Shown: positions 16,186 through 22,448 of the stretch, piece by piece | How positions within the stretch are numbered: position 1 is the first letter of the stretch | Layout of the letters: every line of letters starts with the position of its first letter | From: Candidatus Martarchaeota archaeon | Lineage (GTDB): Archaea > Micrarchaeota > Micrarchaeia > Micrarchaeales > Micrarchaeaceae | Assembly: GCA_023485745.1 (NCBI GenBank) | Contig: JAMCZL010000038.1 | Span: forward strand, 3,659 to 28,223 | Direction: 5' to 3' | Length of the DNA: 24,565 bases | Made by a program: the position numbers and the translations under genes | Notes under the pieces: generated by a model | Database searches by the model: none | The model's input: only the letters and a program-made list of their open reading frames with translations | What the model was told of the DNA's origin: nothing

Positions 16186-16563
16186 ATGCCAGAAACAGTT
16201 TACGAATTCGACGAGTCCGAGTATCCGCAGATAAAGCACATGCTCGAATACGATCCATATGTAGACAAGAGCATAAGCAGCGAGGCCCTTAGCAAGCTGG
16301 CAGACAACAAGTTTTCAAATGTCATATTCGCACGCCAGGAATACTACATAAAGGACGGTCCCTCATTGGGCGCGCCGGCCGGAAAATACTACCTTTACCT
16401 GAAGGCCAATGACGAGTTCACCGCAATAGCGCAAGAAAAATTCAAGAAGGAATTCACCTCGCTCAAGAGGGCGCCTCCAGAAATAGAAAAGAAGGTCATA
16501 GAAGATGTAAAGGAGGAGCAGGACAGGGCCAATGCCGGCTTCGGTGCAATATTCGGTGATTAG
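16186..16563 (+). CDS. Hypothetical protein, 125 residues, between rps8e and argF
   Basis: Not recognised. The protein is acidic and soluble. The N-terminal half is rich in Asp, Glu, Ser and Tyr (YEFDESEYPQIKHMLEYDPYVDK). A central segment resembles a small alpha/beta fold with strands NVIFARQEYYIKD and KYYLYLKA, with a GPSLGAPAG loop between them. A charged C-terminal helix follows and ends AGFGAIFGD. There are no cysteines and no metal motif. ATG 16186 is well supported by GGTG at 16177-16180 (5-nt spacing). The tight spacing to a ribosomal protein gene and the well-formed start argue it is real and well expressed, but no function is assigned. Confidence 0.75.
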   Translation: MPETVYEFDESEYPQIKHMLEYDPYVDKSISSEALSKLADNKFSNVIFARQEYYIKDGPSLGAPAGKYYLYLKANDEFTAIAQEKFKKEFTSLKRAPPEIEKKVIEDVKEEQDRANAGFGAIFGD

Positions 16564-16580
16564 CTCACACTAGTGAATTT

Positions 16581-17483
16581 ATGAATATCCTAAGCTCAAA
16601 CGATTTAGATAGGGAGCAGATAGAGAAGATATTCAATCTTGCAGACAAAATAAAGGAGAACAAGGAGGAGCTCTCGCTGAAGGAAAACAGCATTCTCGCA
16701 TTGTTCTTTGAAAAGGCCTCGACCAGGACTAGAACCTCATTTGAAGCCGCGATAACACAGCTCGGCGGAAAGGGCATATACATAGATGCGCAGACCTCAC
16801 AGCTCAAGCGCGGAGAGCCGATAAGCGACATAGCGCGCATGTTGAGCAGCTACTGCGACTTCATAGCTGCCAGGCTCTATAGCCACTCAGACCTGGTGTC
16901 AATGGCCGAGCATTCGTCGGTGCCAGTGATAAACGCGCTTACCGATTTGGAGCATCCAACACAAGCCCTTGTCGACATGTATACGGTTCTCGAATATAAA
17001 AGAAATCCTAAAAACGTCAAGATTGCGTTTGTAGGGGACATAGCGACGAACACCGCAAATTCGCTTATGATCACAGCCGCTAAGCTGGGCGCATCCATGG
17101 TGCTGGTAGGACCAAAAGGCTACCTGCCCAACAGCACGTACTTCAACAAAGCCAAGGAATACGGCGAAATAACGTTTACGGATGAGATAGAAAAGGGAAT
17201 GGAGGACGTTGACATAATATACACTGATACTTTCGTCAGCATGGGGCAGGAGGAAGAGGCCGAAAAGCGCCGCAAGATGTTCGCTGACTATCAAGTAAAC
17301 AGCAAGATGCTCGAATACGCGAACGAGGATGTGCTTGTAATGCACTGCCTTCCCGCGCACAGGGGGGAGGAAATAACCGGCGAAGTAATAGATGGTCCAA
17401 AGAGCATAGTCTGGGAGCAGGCAAAAAACAAGCTGCTGATAGCAAAAGCCGTGCTGCTATTTCTATCGCAGAGCAACCGTTGA
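16581..17483 (+). CDS. argF: Ornithine carbamoyltransferase
   Basis: A 300-residue transcarbamylase that joins carbamoyl phosphate to ornithine to make citrulline in arginine synthesis. The carbamoyl-phosphate loop is STRTR (47-51) and the second binding motif is HPTQ (125-128). The ornithine-side signatures SMG (220-222) and HCLPAHRG (255-262) distinguish it from aspartate transcarbamylase. Length and C-terminal helix (WEQAKNKLLIAKAVLLFL) are normal for the family. ATG 16581 follows the weaker site TAGTGA. It is the last gene of the rps8e group; no other arginine-pathway gene lies in the window. Confidence 0.94.
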   Translation: MNILSSNDLDREQIEKIFNLADKIKENKEELSLKENSILALFFEKASTRTRTSFEAAITQLGGKGIYIDAQTSQLKRGEPISDIARMLSSYCDFIAARLYSHSDLVSMAEHSSVPVINALTDLEHPTQALVDMYTVLEYKRNPKNVKIAFVGDIATNTANSLMITAAKLGASMVLVGPKGYLPNSTYFNKAKEYGEITFTDEIEKGMEDVDIIYTDTFVSMGQEEEAEKRRKMFADYQVNSKMLEYANEDVLVMHCLPAHRGEEITGEVIDGPKSIVWEQAKNKLLIAKAVLLFLSQSNR

Positions 17484-17518
17484 ACCCGAACCGTGCATCC
17501 GATTCTTTTGCATAATAA

Positions 17519-17534
17519 CTTTATAAAGTTAATT
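17519..17534 (+). promoter_or_regulatory. lysS promoter region with the string shared with metG
   Basis: CTTTATAAAGTTAATT contains TATAAAGTTAATT (17522-17534), identical to 13600-13612 upstream of metG. The TATAAA core lies about 35 bases before the TTG start at 17561, suitable for a box A giving a very short leader ahead of GGTG 17552-17555. Confidence 0.5.
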
Positions 17535-17560
17535 TACCATCATCCTATAATGGTGTTATC

Positions 17561-19018
17561 TTGGCAGAACAATTCAAGGCCGACAAGCTCGCACAGCTGC
17601 AGGCTCTCGGAATAGACCCATATCCATACAGGTTCGATCAGAGAAATCACGCCGCTGAAATTACGTCTGCATTTGAAGAATTCAATAGCAAGGCGGTCTC
17701 TGCTGCCGGCAGGGTAGTGGGAATGCGGCACATGGGAAAACTTTATTTCATCGACTTGCTGGACCAAACAGGCAAGATACAGGTTCTAGTTTCGGCTGCG
17801 AATCTTGATGAAACGAGCCTAAAAATTGTTGACCTGCTGGACACGGGCGACGTAATCGGAGTGCACGGCACTGTCACAAAGACCAAGCGCGGAGAGATAA
17901 GCATAGACGCATCCGAAGTGGCAATGCTTTCAAAATCCCTCAAGTCGATGCCTGAAAAATTTCACGGCCTTAACGATGTGGAAATACGCTACAGGAAAAG
18001 ATATCTAGACTTAATAGCCAATCCAGAGGTACGCAATTTCTTTACAACCAGGGCGAAGATCCTGAAGTACATGCGCGACTTTCTGGACTCGAGGGGATAC
18101 ACTGAATTTGAGACTCCTGTGCTGCAGCCAACATACGGTGGCGCTAACGCTACTCCATTCACCACACACTACAATGCGATAGACAGCGATGTTTATCTGC
18201 GCATATCTGACGAGCTCTACCTAAAGAGGTTGATAATAGGCGGGTTTGAGAAGGTCTATGAAGTTTCGAAGGACTTCAGGAATGAAGACATGGACTCGAC
18301 CCACAATCCGGAATTCACACAGATAGAAGCCTACGAGGCGTACAAAGACTACAACGACTATATGGAAATGACCGAAGAGCTTTTGGGCGGCATGGTCAAG
18401 CACATATTCGGCTCGCACAAAATAGAGTACCGTGGCAGGGAGCTTGATTTCACACCACCATTCAAAAAGCTGTACTGGGTCGAGGAGCTGAAAAAAAGGT
18501 CTGGCATAGATGTATCAACGATAACTGACAGCGAATCAAATGAAATATCAAAGAAGGAAAAATTAGAAATACCTATAAAGAATGCCTACCACGTCGCTGA
18601 CGCGCTTTTCGACAAATACATAAAGCCGGAGTTGTTCAATCCTACTTTTGTGGTGGATTTTCCTGCATACATGTGCCCACTTACCAAGGACAAGCGTGGC
18701 AACAAGCTTCTGAGCGAAAGGTTCGAGCTCTATATGGCCGGCGTAGAGGTGGCAAACTGCTATTCAGAGCTGACAGATCCTATAGAGCAGAAGGCCAAAT
18801 TCGAAGAGCAGGAGTCAGAAAGGATGCGCGGCGACTCGGAAGCCCCGCCTTCAGATGCAGACTTCATAGAGGCCATCGAGTACGGCATGCCTCCCACTGC
18901 CGGGATAGGCATTTCCATAGACCGCCCTACAGCCATACTTACAAACAACATATCCATAAAGGAGATAATACCGTTTCCTGCGGAGCGCCCACTGCCAAAG
19001 CACGACAAGAAAAAATAA
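17561..19018 (+). CDS. lysS: Lysyl-tRNA synthetase, class II
   Basis: A 485-residue class II synthetase that charges tRNA-Lys. An OB-fold anticodon-binding domain (about 48-125) is followed by the catalytic core: motif 1 near ANPEVRNFFTTRAKILKYMR, then YLRISDELYLKRLIIGGF, motif 2 with FRNED (239-243) and THNPEFTQIEAY, and motif 3 GIGISIDRPTAIL (448-460). Motif 3 in class II LysRS usually reads GxGxGIDR, so Ser452 is a small deviation. Many archaea instead use an unrelated class I LysRS, so the class II type is notable. The start is TTG 17561, fixed by GGTG 17552-17555 with 5-nt spacing. The gene is followed by a 58-base gap and tRNA-Ser. Confidence 0.94.
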   Translation: MAEQFKADKLAQLQALGIDPYPYRFDQRNHAAEITSAFEEFNSKAVSAAGRVVGMRHMGKLYFIDLLDQTGKIQVLVSAANLDETSLKIVDLLDTGDVIGVHGTVTKTKRGEISIDASEVAMLSKSLKSMPEKFHGLNDVEIRYRKRYLDLIANPEVRNFFTTRAKILKYMRDFLDSRGYTEFETPVLQPTYGGANATPFTTHYNAIDSDVYLRISDELYLKRLIIGGFEKVYEVSKDFRNEDMDSTHNPEFTQIEAYEAYKDYNDYMEMTEELLGGMVKHIFGSHKIEYRGRELDFTPPFKKLYWVEELKKRSGIDVSTITDSESNEISKKEKLEIPIKNAYHVADALFDKYIKPELFNPTFVVDFPAYMCPLTKDKRGNKLLSERFELYMAGVEVANCYSELTDPIEQKAKFEEQESERMRGDSEAPPSDADFIEAIEYGMPPTAGIGISIDRPTAILTNNISIKEIIPFPAERPLPKHDKKK

Positions 19019-19036
19019 ACTGCTTTCAAATAGAAA

Positions 19037-19048
19037 TATAAATATAAA
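19037..19048 (+). promoter_or_regulatory. Box A for the tRNA-Ser gene
   Basis: TATAAATATAAA lies 29-40 bases upstream of the first tRNA base at 19077. Transcription would start near 19068, giving a pre-tRNA 5' leader of about ten bases. Confidence 0.5.
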
Positions 19049-19050
19049 CG

Positions 19051-19069
19051 ATGCAAACTAAATTTGCAT
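19051..19069. repeat. Inverted repeat ATGCAAA-CTAAA-TTTGCAT
   Basis: A perfect 7-bp inverted repeat with a 5-base loop lies between lysS and tRNA-Ser, over the expected tRNA transcription start. It may be a hairpin at the 3' end of the lysS mRNA or a regulator site. Its role is not known. Confidence 0.35.
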
Positions 19070-19114
19070 TATTGATGCCAGGGTGGCGGAAACCGGTAAC
19101 GCGTGTGCCTGGAA

Positions 19115-19126
19115 AGCGTTCCCGCA
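19115..19126 (+). other. Predicted 12-nt tRNA intron at position 37/38
   Basis: Removing AGCGTTCCCGCA restores a 7-nt anticodon loop and a perfect 5-bp stem. In bulge-helix geometry, loop bases C109, G111 and G112 (offset 19000) pair with G124, C122 and C121, with one T-C mismatch. A113-A114|A115 and C125-A126|A127 form the two 3-nt bulges. The intron is too short for an inner helix, so this is a relaxed bulge-helix-loop substrate. Because A repeats at both edges, the cut could shift by one base with the same product. Confidence 0.8.
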
Positions 19127-19159
19127 AGCACATGGCTCTTCGAGCCGTTTGGGTTCAAA

Positions 19160-19181
19160 AGCAATATTCTATTGCTGGATA
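19160..19181 (+). other. Predicted 22-nt tRNA intron in the T-loop, position 59/60
   Basis: The insert forms a complete bulge-helix-bulge. The outer helix is the T-stem. The 4-bp central helix is TTCA (19154-19157) with TGGA (19176-19179), including one G-T pair. The 3-nt bulges are AA|A (19158-19160) and TA|T (19180-19182). The 6-bp inner helix is GCAATA (19161-19166) with TATTGC (19170-19175), closed by a TTC loop. Cutting between the second and third bulge bases gives the T-loop TTCAAAT exactly. The intron also carries, on the other strand, the ribB stop codon (19169-19171). Confidence 0.88.
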
Positions 19182-19873
19182 TCCCAACCCTGGCGTCTTT
19201 TCAAGTATTCCACTACAACTTCTTTTCCCTCTACAAATTCGATACCGCTTCTGCGGGCACATTCAATAGCATCGCGTTTTGCCAGCGATTTGCCGTCTTC
19301 TCCAAGCATTTCCGCTATCGTAGTGCACGGTACCAGCCCGCCAATCTCCGCGAGCGCAAGGGATAGCTCTGTATGCCCTCTCCTTTCGGCTATCATGTTC
19401 TTGTCTCCGATAAGCAGGTGCACATGGCCCGGGCTCCTAAAATTTTCCGTAAATTCTTTCACGGCCCGGGAGTCGCCGCGCGCAGCCAGTGCCACTACAT
19501 TCGAGAACTCCGTCACCGTAAGTGCCCTGTCATTGTCCGGTATGCCCGTAAACGTGTTCCTGTGGTTCACTGTTATTGAAAAAGAGGACTTACTGTCGTA
19601 TTTGACGTCCCTGTCGTTGAGCATATCAAAGATTTTCATACCTGAATTCCTGTAAACTTCTGTCATGAACGGTATGCCCAGATATTCTGCAATGCTATAC
19701 GGCATCGCCACGCATATGAGCCCTCCGGCTTCCTTTCTAAGCATCCTAATCGCTGCACTGTCGGCAAACTGCGATGCAAAGACCAAATCGGTCTCGCCTT
19801 CCCTGTCCTCTGAGTCGAACAGCAGAACGGGTTTTCCAGACCTTAATGCGGCTACAGCCTCCTTTACTCCCAT
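19169..19873 (-). CDS. ribB: 3,4-dihydroxy-2-butanone 4-phosphate synthase
   Basis: A 234-residue enzyme that converts ribulose 5-phosphate to the four-carbon precursor of riboflavin. Active-site and metal motifs are present: DSEDREGETD (20-29), TGIPDNDRALTV (109-120, where the family usually has TGxSxxDR), GHVHLL (149-154) and RRGHTELS (164-171). There is no fused GTP cyclohydrolase domain; those enzymes are encoded separately upstream on the same strand. ATG 19873 follows GGATGA. The last nine codons run 27 bases into the convergent tRNA-Ser gene, antisense to its T-arm and acceptor 3' strand, and the TAG stop lies inside the tRNA's T-loop intron. The C-terminus (KRRQGWDIQQ) is therefore partly dictated by tRNA sequence. 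Confidence 0.93.
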   Translation of the reverse strand: MGVKEAVAALRSGKPVLLFDSEDREGETDLVFASQFADSAAIRMLRKEAGGLICVAMPYSIAEYLGIPFMTEVYRNSGMKIFDMLNDRDVKYDSKSSFSITVNHRNTFTGIPDNDRALTVTEFSNVVALAARGDSRAVKEFTENFRSPGHVHLLIGDKNMIAERRGHTELSLALAEIGGLVPCTTIAEMLGEDGKSLAKRDAIECARRSGIEFVEGKEVVVEYLKRRQGWDIQQ

Positions 19874-19977
19874 AAATTCATCCTGCCATTGGCAACATAT
19901 TCTCTAATGCAACAAAAGCATAAATGCCTTTCAATCTGCAGTTTAATACTGAAAGAAAAAAGAAACAGGACAAAAGC

Positions 19978-20781
19978 CTACTTCTTGTCCTCTCTTAGCA
20001 TGTGCCCAAACTCTTCCTCCTTGGCGTCAAGGTGGGCTTTGGTGTATTCATTTGGAGGTATGATTACCGGCGTTCTTTCCACGCTATACCCGTTCTCTTC
20101 AAACGCCCATATCTTCTTCGGATTGTTTGTCGCAACGTTTATCCCAAATCTGCTGTCAAGGCCCAAGAACCTTAATATCGCTATCACCCCGCCATAAGTC
20201 CTTGGATCCAGCGCTTCCGGTTCTATAAACTCCATGCCCTTTAGTGCGGCCGCCGCCTCTACGGTGTTGTATCCGAGTTCATCCTGCAGCATTAGTGTGC
20301 CTAGCTTGAATGACAGCCCCATGCCCCTTCCATCCTGCTTCGGCATGTGCACTATCATTCCACTGCCGTTTTTTTCTATTTCGCGCATGGCTTTGAGCAA
20401 CTGCAGCTTGCAATCGCACGTCTTGTCATGGAAAAGCTGTCCTGTTTTGCAAGCAGAGTCCATTCTTACTAATATTTTACTGTCTTCAAACTTCGGGTTA
20501 AATTTATCGTCCAGCCCGGCTTTTACCAGAACGTTGTACTCGCTCCACCTGTCACCCACTTCAAATTCAAACTCGTAGAATTTGCCAAAAGGCGTGTCAA
20601 TGGGTCCAAGACCAAGCCTGGTTACCTTGACCTCCTTCACCTGCCCATTCTCGATGACTGTGATGTCTTTTGCCAAAGGCATCAGCACGTCACGCACCTT
20701 CTGGATGACAGCCTCATCCCTGGCTATTTTTTCCCTGTATTTCCTATCCTTTTCCAAAATGCTTCTTTCAACCTCCACCAT
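19978..20781 (-). CDS. GTP cyclohydrolase II-like protein (paralog 1)
   Basis: A 267-residue RibA-type enzyme, which opens GTP to the diaminopyrimidine precursor of riboflavin with loss of formate and pyrophosphate. The zinc site is C-x10-C-x-C (Cys111, Cys122, Cys124, in SACKTGQLFHDKTCDC). QDGRGMGL (149-156) corresponds to the family's QEGRGIGL with its catalytic Arg. RTYGGVIAILRFLG and ATNNPKK (217-223) match the conserved DxRxYG...TNNPxK block. It carries an N-terminal helix of about 40 residues not needed in bacterial RibA. ATG 20781 follows GGGGTT. A GATATAAAAAC box A (20814-20824) precedes it. Because it keeps TNNPKK, this copy is the better candidate for the standard reaction. The gene symbol is left blank because two paralogs exist. 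Confidence 0.87.
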   Translation of the reverse strand: MVEVERSILEKDRKYREKIARDEAVIQKVRDVLMPLAKDITVIENGQVKEVKVTRLGLGPIDTPFGKFYEFEFEVGDRWSEYNVLVKAGLDDKFNPKFEDSKILVRMDSACKTGQLFHDKTCDCKLQLLKAMREIEKNGSGMIVHMPKQDGRGMGLSFKLGTLMLQDELGYNTVEAAAALKGMEFIEPEALDPRTYGGVIAILRFLGLDSRFGINVATNNPKKIWAFEENGYSVERTPVIIPPNEYTKAHLDAKEEEFGHMLREDKK

Positions 20782-20813
20782 TTAATAACCCCAAGGAGAT
20801 TGAATTTTAAACC

Positions 20814-20824
20814 GTTTTTATATC
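20814..20824 (-). promoter_or_regulatory. Box A for GTP cyclohydrolase II paralog 1
   Basis: On the minus strand this reads GATATAAAAAC, 33-43 bases upstream of ATG 20781. It is nearly the same string as the box A of rps8e and suggests that this gene is transcribed independently of the upstream paralog. Confidence 0.5.
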
Positions 20825-20886
20825 TTCTGTGCGGAAAAGCGCCGTTATTTAAGCCTTGTTATATTACTAGTGTTACAATTCCTATG

Positions 20887-21630
20887 TTATACTTTAACCA
20901 TTTCACCGAGCTTGTCCCTCTTGGCCCTGAGGTGCTTGATAGTATACTTGTCTGCGCGTATGTCCTGCTTTGTAAGCCTGGCCCTGTATCCGTTTTCCAA
21001 TACTTCCTTAAGCTTTGAAGTGTTGTTTGCGATGACCTCTAGCCTATGCGCCTGCCCTACCCCAAAGAACTTCAGTATTGCAACAGCGCCATAATAGTCC
21101 CTCACATCAACTTTCTTGTTGACCGCCTTAGACGCCTCATAAGTGTCATAGCCGAGCTCCTTCTGCAGTACCAGCGTCGCGTACTTCTTTGCATAGCCGT
21201 GTCCCCTGCCTTCCTGGTTCGGTATTGTTATTATGAGCCCGTTTCCGCGCTTTCCTATGGCTTCCATCGCGCTATGCAGCTGCTGCCTGCACGTGCAGGT
21301 CCTGTCAAGGTAAATCTCTCCAGTCCTGCAACCTGAGTCTGTTTTGATCAGAAGCTCCCTGCCACGCTTGAACAGCGGCATAAATTCTTCATCGAAGGCC
21401 TTGGCATTTACAAGCACTTCATAGTCCTTCCATCTGTCATTTATCTTGAATTCGTAGATCATAAAGTTGCCGTACCTTGTAATGATGGGACCCACTGCTA
21501 TCCTGCGGACTTCAAGCTTCTTGGCCTTTCCATTTTCTACTACATGCACCTCCTTATTGACCGGCTTCAAAGATCTCCTTACCCTTTCAATAAAATTTTC
21601 GTTCGCACTATAGCTTGCATTTTTAACCAT
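20887..21630 (-). CDS. GTP cyclohydrolase II-like protein (paralog 2)
   Basis: A 247-residue RibA-type protein sharing the layout of its downstream neighbour: VENGKAKKLEVRRIAVGPI, DRWKDYEVLVNAKAFDEEF, then zinc cysteines Cys101, Cys112 and Cys114 (SGCRTGEIYLDRTCTC), and NQEGRGHGY (138-146) with the catalytic-type Arg142. The later block differs: VRDYYGAVAILKFFG is kept, but TNNPxK is replaced by ANNTSKL (201-207). A His stands where the family usually has Ile in EGRGIG. It is therefore likely a cyclohydrolase that has diverged in substrate or product, or a heteromeric partner of paralog 1. ATG 21630 is fixed by GGTG 21636-21639 with 5-nt spacing. It is divergent from the rps13 group across a 275-base gap. 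Confidence 0.83.
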   Translation of the reverse strand: MVKNASYSANENFIERVRRSLKPVNKEVHVVENGKAKKLEVRRIAVGPIITRYGNFMIYEFKINDRWKDYEVLVNAKAFDEEFMPLFKRGRELLIKTDSGCRTGEIYLDRTCTCRQQLHSAMEAIGKRGNGLIITIPNQEGRGHGYAKKYATLVLQKELGYDTYEASKAVNKKVDVRDYYGAVAILKFFGVGQAHRLEVIANNTSKLKEVLENGYRARLTKQDIRADKYTIKHLRAKRDKLGEMVKV

Positions 21631-21738
21631 AAAAGCACCCGTGCATCAAGTCCGCCTATTAATTCATAGATAAAATTATTATTTATTTATTTACTTAAAT
21701 TATTTATCGGTGCCCTATTCCACCTAACAGAACCCATA

Positions 21739-21748
21739 TCGCATGCGA
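21739..21748. repeat. Perfect 10-bp palindrome TCGCATGCGA
   Basis: The palindrome lies in the gap between the divergent GTP cyclohydrolase paralog 2 and rps13 genes, immediately before an AT-rich string (AATATATTTATT, 21749-21760). Its position next to a possible box A makes it an operator candidate. No regulator is identified. Confidence 0.3.
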
Positions 21749-21824
21749 AATATATTTATTTCTATTTATCTATAATAATTACGCCCATCGGGCATTCGTT
21801 CTTATGCGGTTACTTTGTATCTTC

Positions 21825-21850
21825 TAGACGCTGCAGTCTGCGTGCGTCTA
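21825..21850 (+). other. Stable hairpin upstream of rps13 (possible small RNA or control element)
   Basis: TAGACGC (21825-21831) pairs perfectly with GCGTCTA (21844-21850), and an inner GCA-GTC-TGC extends the stem past a small bulge. A smaller GCCC-ATC-GGGC hairpin lies at about 21783-21793. Both lie between a possible box A (about 21749-21760) and the rps13 box A (21863-21870), so they could belong to a short transcript ending before rps13. Confidence 0.35.
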
Positions 21851-21862
21851 TACTTCGTAACA

Positions 21863-21870
21863 TTTAAATA
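21863..21870 (+). promoter_or_regulatory. Box A of the rps13-rps4-rps11 operon
   Basis: TTTAAATA lies 36-43 bases before ATG 21906. The expected start near 21890 would leave just enough leader for GGTG at 21894-21897. Confidence 0.55.
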
Positions 21871-21905
21871 AGACAAATAAAGATAATGGTAAAGGTGCAG
21901 ATTTG

Positions 21906-22439
21906 ATGGCAGAGCCAAAGAAACGCGCAAGGCAGCAGGAGGGCCAAAGGGCAACTTCGATAGTGAGAATCGCCAATAAGGACATAAACGGCGGCCTTAA
22001 CATACAAAGGGCGCTGGATCAGGTAAAGGGCATAGGCCAGACGATGTCGCATTCGCTGTCATACGTGATAGAGCACAAGTTCAACATAGACCCTTCTACT
22101 CCAATAGGCTCGCTCAACGAAAGCCAGGTGACGCAAGTCGAGGAGCTTATAAAAGACCCGCACAAATACGGCGTGCCAAAATACCTGCTAAACAGGAGGA
22201 ACGACATGGATACAGGCAAGGACATGCACCTAATAGGCAATGATCTCATTTTTGCAGTAAGACAGAGCATAAACAGGGATGTCACGCTTCGCGTATGGCG
22301 CGGATACAGGCATCAGTACGGCCAGAAGGTAAGGGGCCAGCATACAAGGTCAACCGGCAGGACCGGGGCAACCGTGGGCGTGACAAAGAAGGCTATTATA
22401 GCAGCCCAGAAGCCGCAGGCCGAGGAAAAGAAGAAATAG
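21906..22439 (+). CDS. rps13: Small ribosomal subunit protein S13
   Basis: A 177-residue S13, located in the head of the 30S subunit near the P-site tRNA. Family marks are IVRIANKDINGGLNIQRALDQVKGIGQ at the start of the helix-two-turn-helix domain, PKYLLNRRNDMDTGKDMHLIGNDL, and the basic C-terminal run RGYRHQYGQKVRGQHTRSTGRTG that contacts RNA. The tail ends in AAQKPQAEEKKK. ATG 21906 is 8 nt after GGTG (21894-21897). The adjoining TTG at 21903 sits at the more usual 5-nt spacing and would add one residue. It leads the S13-S4-S11 operon. Confidence 0.95.
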   Translation: MAEPKKRARQQEGQRATSIVRIANKDINGGLNIQRALDQVKGIGQTMSHSLSYVIEHKFNIDPSTPIGSLNESQVTQVEELIKDPHKYGVPKYLLNRRNDMDTGKDMHLIGNDLIFAVRQSINRDVTLRVWRGYRHQYGQKVRGQHTRSTGRTGATVGVTKKAIIAAQKPQAEEKKK

Positions 22440-22448
22440 CGTGGTCTA

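Larger units (their letters stand above)
19077..19195 (+). tRNA. tRNA-Ser (anticodon GGA) with two introns
   Basis: The acceptor stem GCCAGGG (19077-19083) pairs perfectly with CCCTGGC (19188-19194), followed by discriminator G19195; CCA is not encoded. The D-stem is GCG/CGC with GG at 19095-19096. The anticodon stem TGTGC (19104-19108) pairs with GCACA (19128-19132) only if 12 nt are removed, leaving the loop CTGGAAA with anticodon GGA. The long variable arm GGCTC-TTC-GAGCC (19134-19146) and discriminator G fit serine. The T-stem TTGGG (19149-19153) pairs with CCCAA (19183-19187) only if 22 nt are removed, leaving the loop TTCAAAT. The mature length is 85 nt before CCA. The 3' end overlaps the convergent ribB gene. 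Confidence 0.93.

Noticed and set aside
19104..19120. tRNA-Ser anticodon arm without an intron (TGTGC-loop-GCGTT)
   Set aside because: The stem would have a T-T mismatch and two wobbles and would leave a 28-nt unstructured variable region. With the 12-nt intron both arms are perfect.
19083..19655. A 190-residue plus-strand open frame running from within tRNA-Ser across ribB
   Set aside because: It starts inside the tRNA and is antisense to conserved ribB codons. Its composition looks like a shadow frame.
21709..21725. GGTG...CACC pair between paralog 2 and rps13 as a hairpin
   Set aside because: Only four base pairs with a long loop; easily expected by chance.
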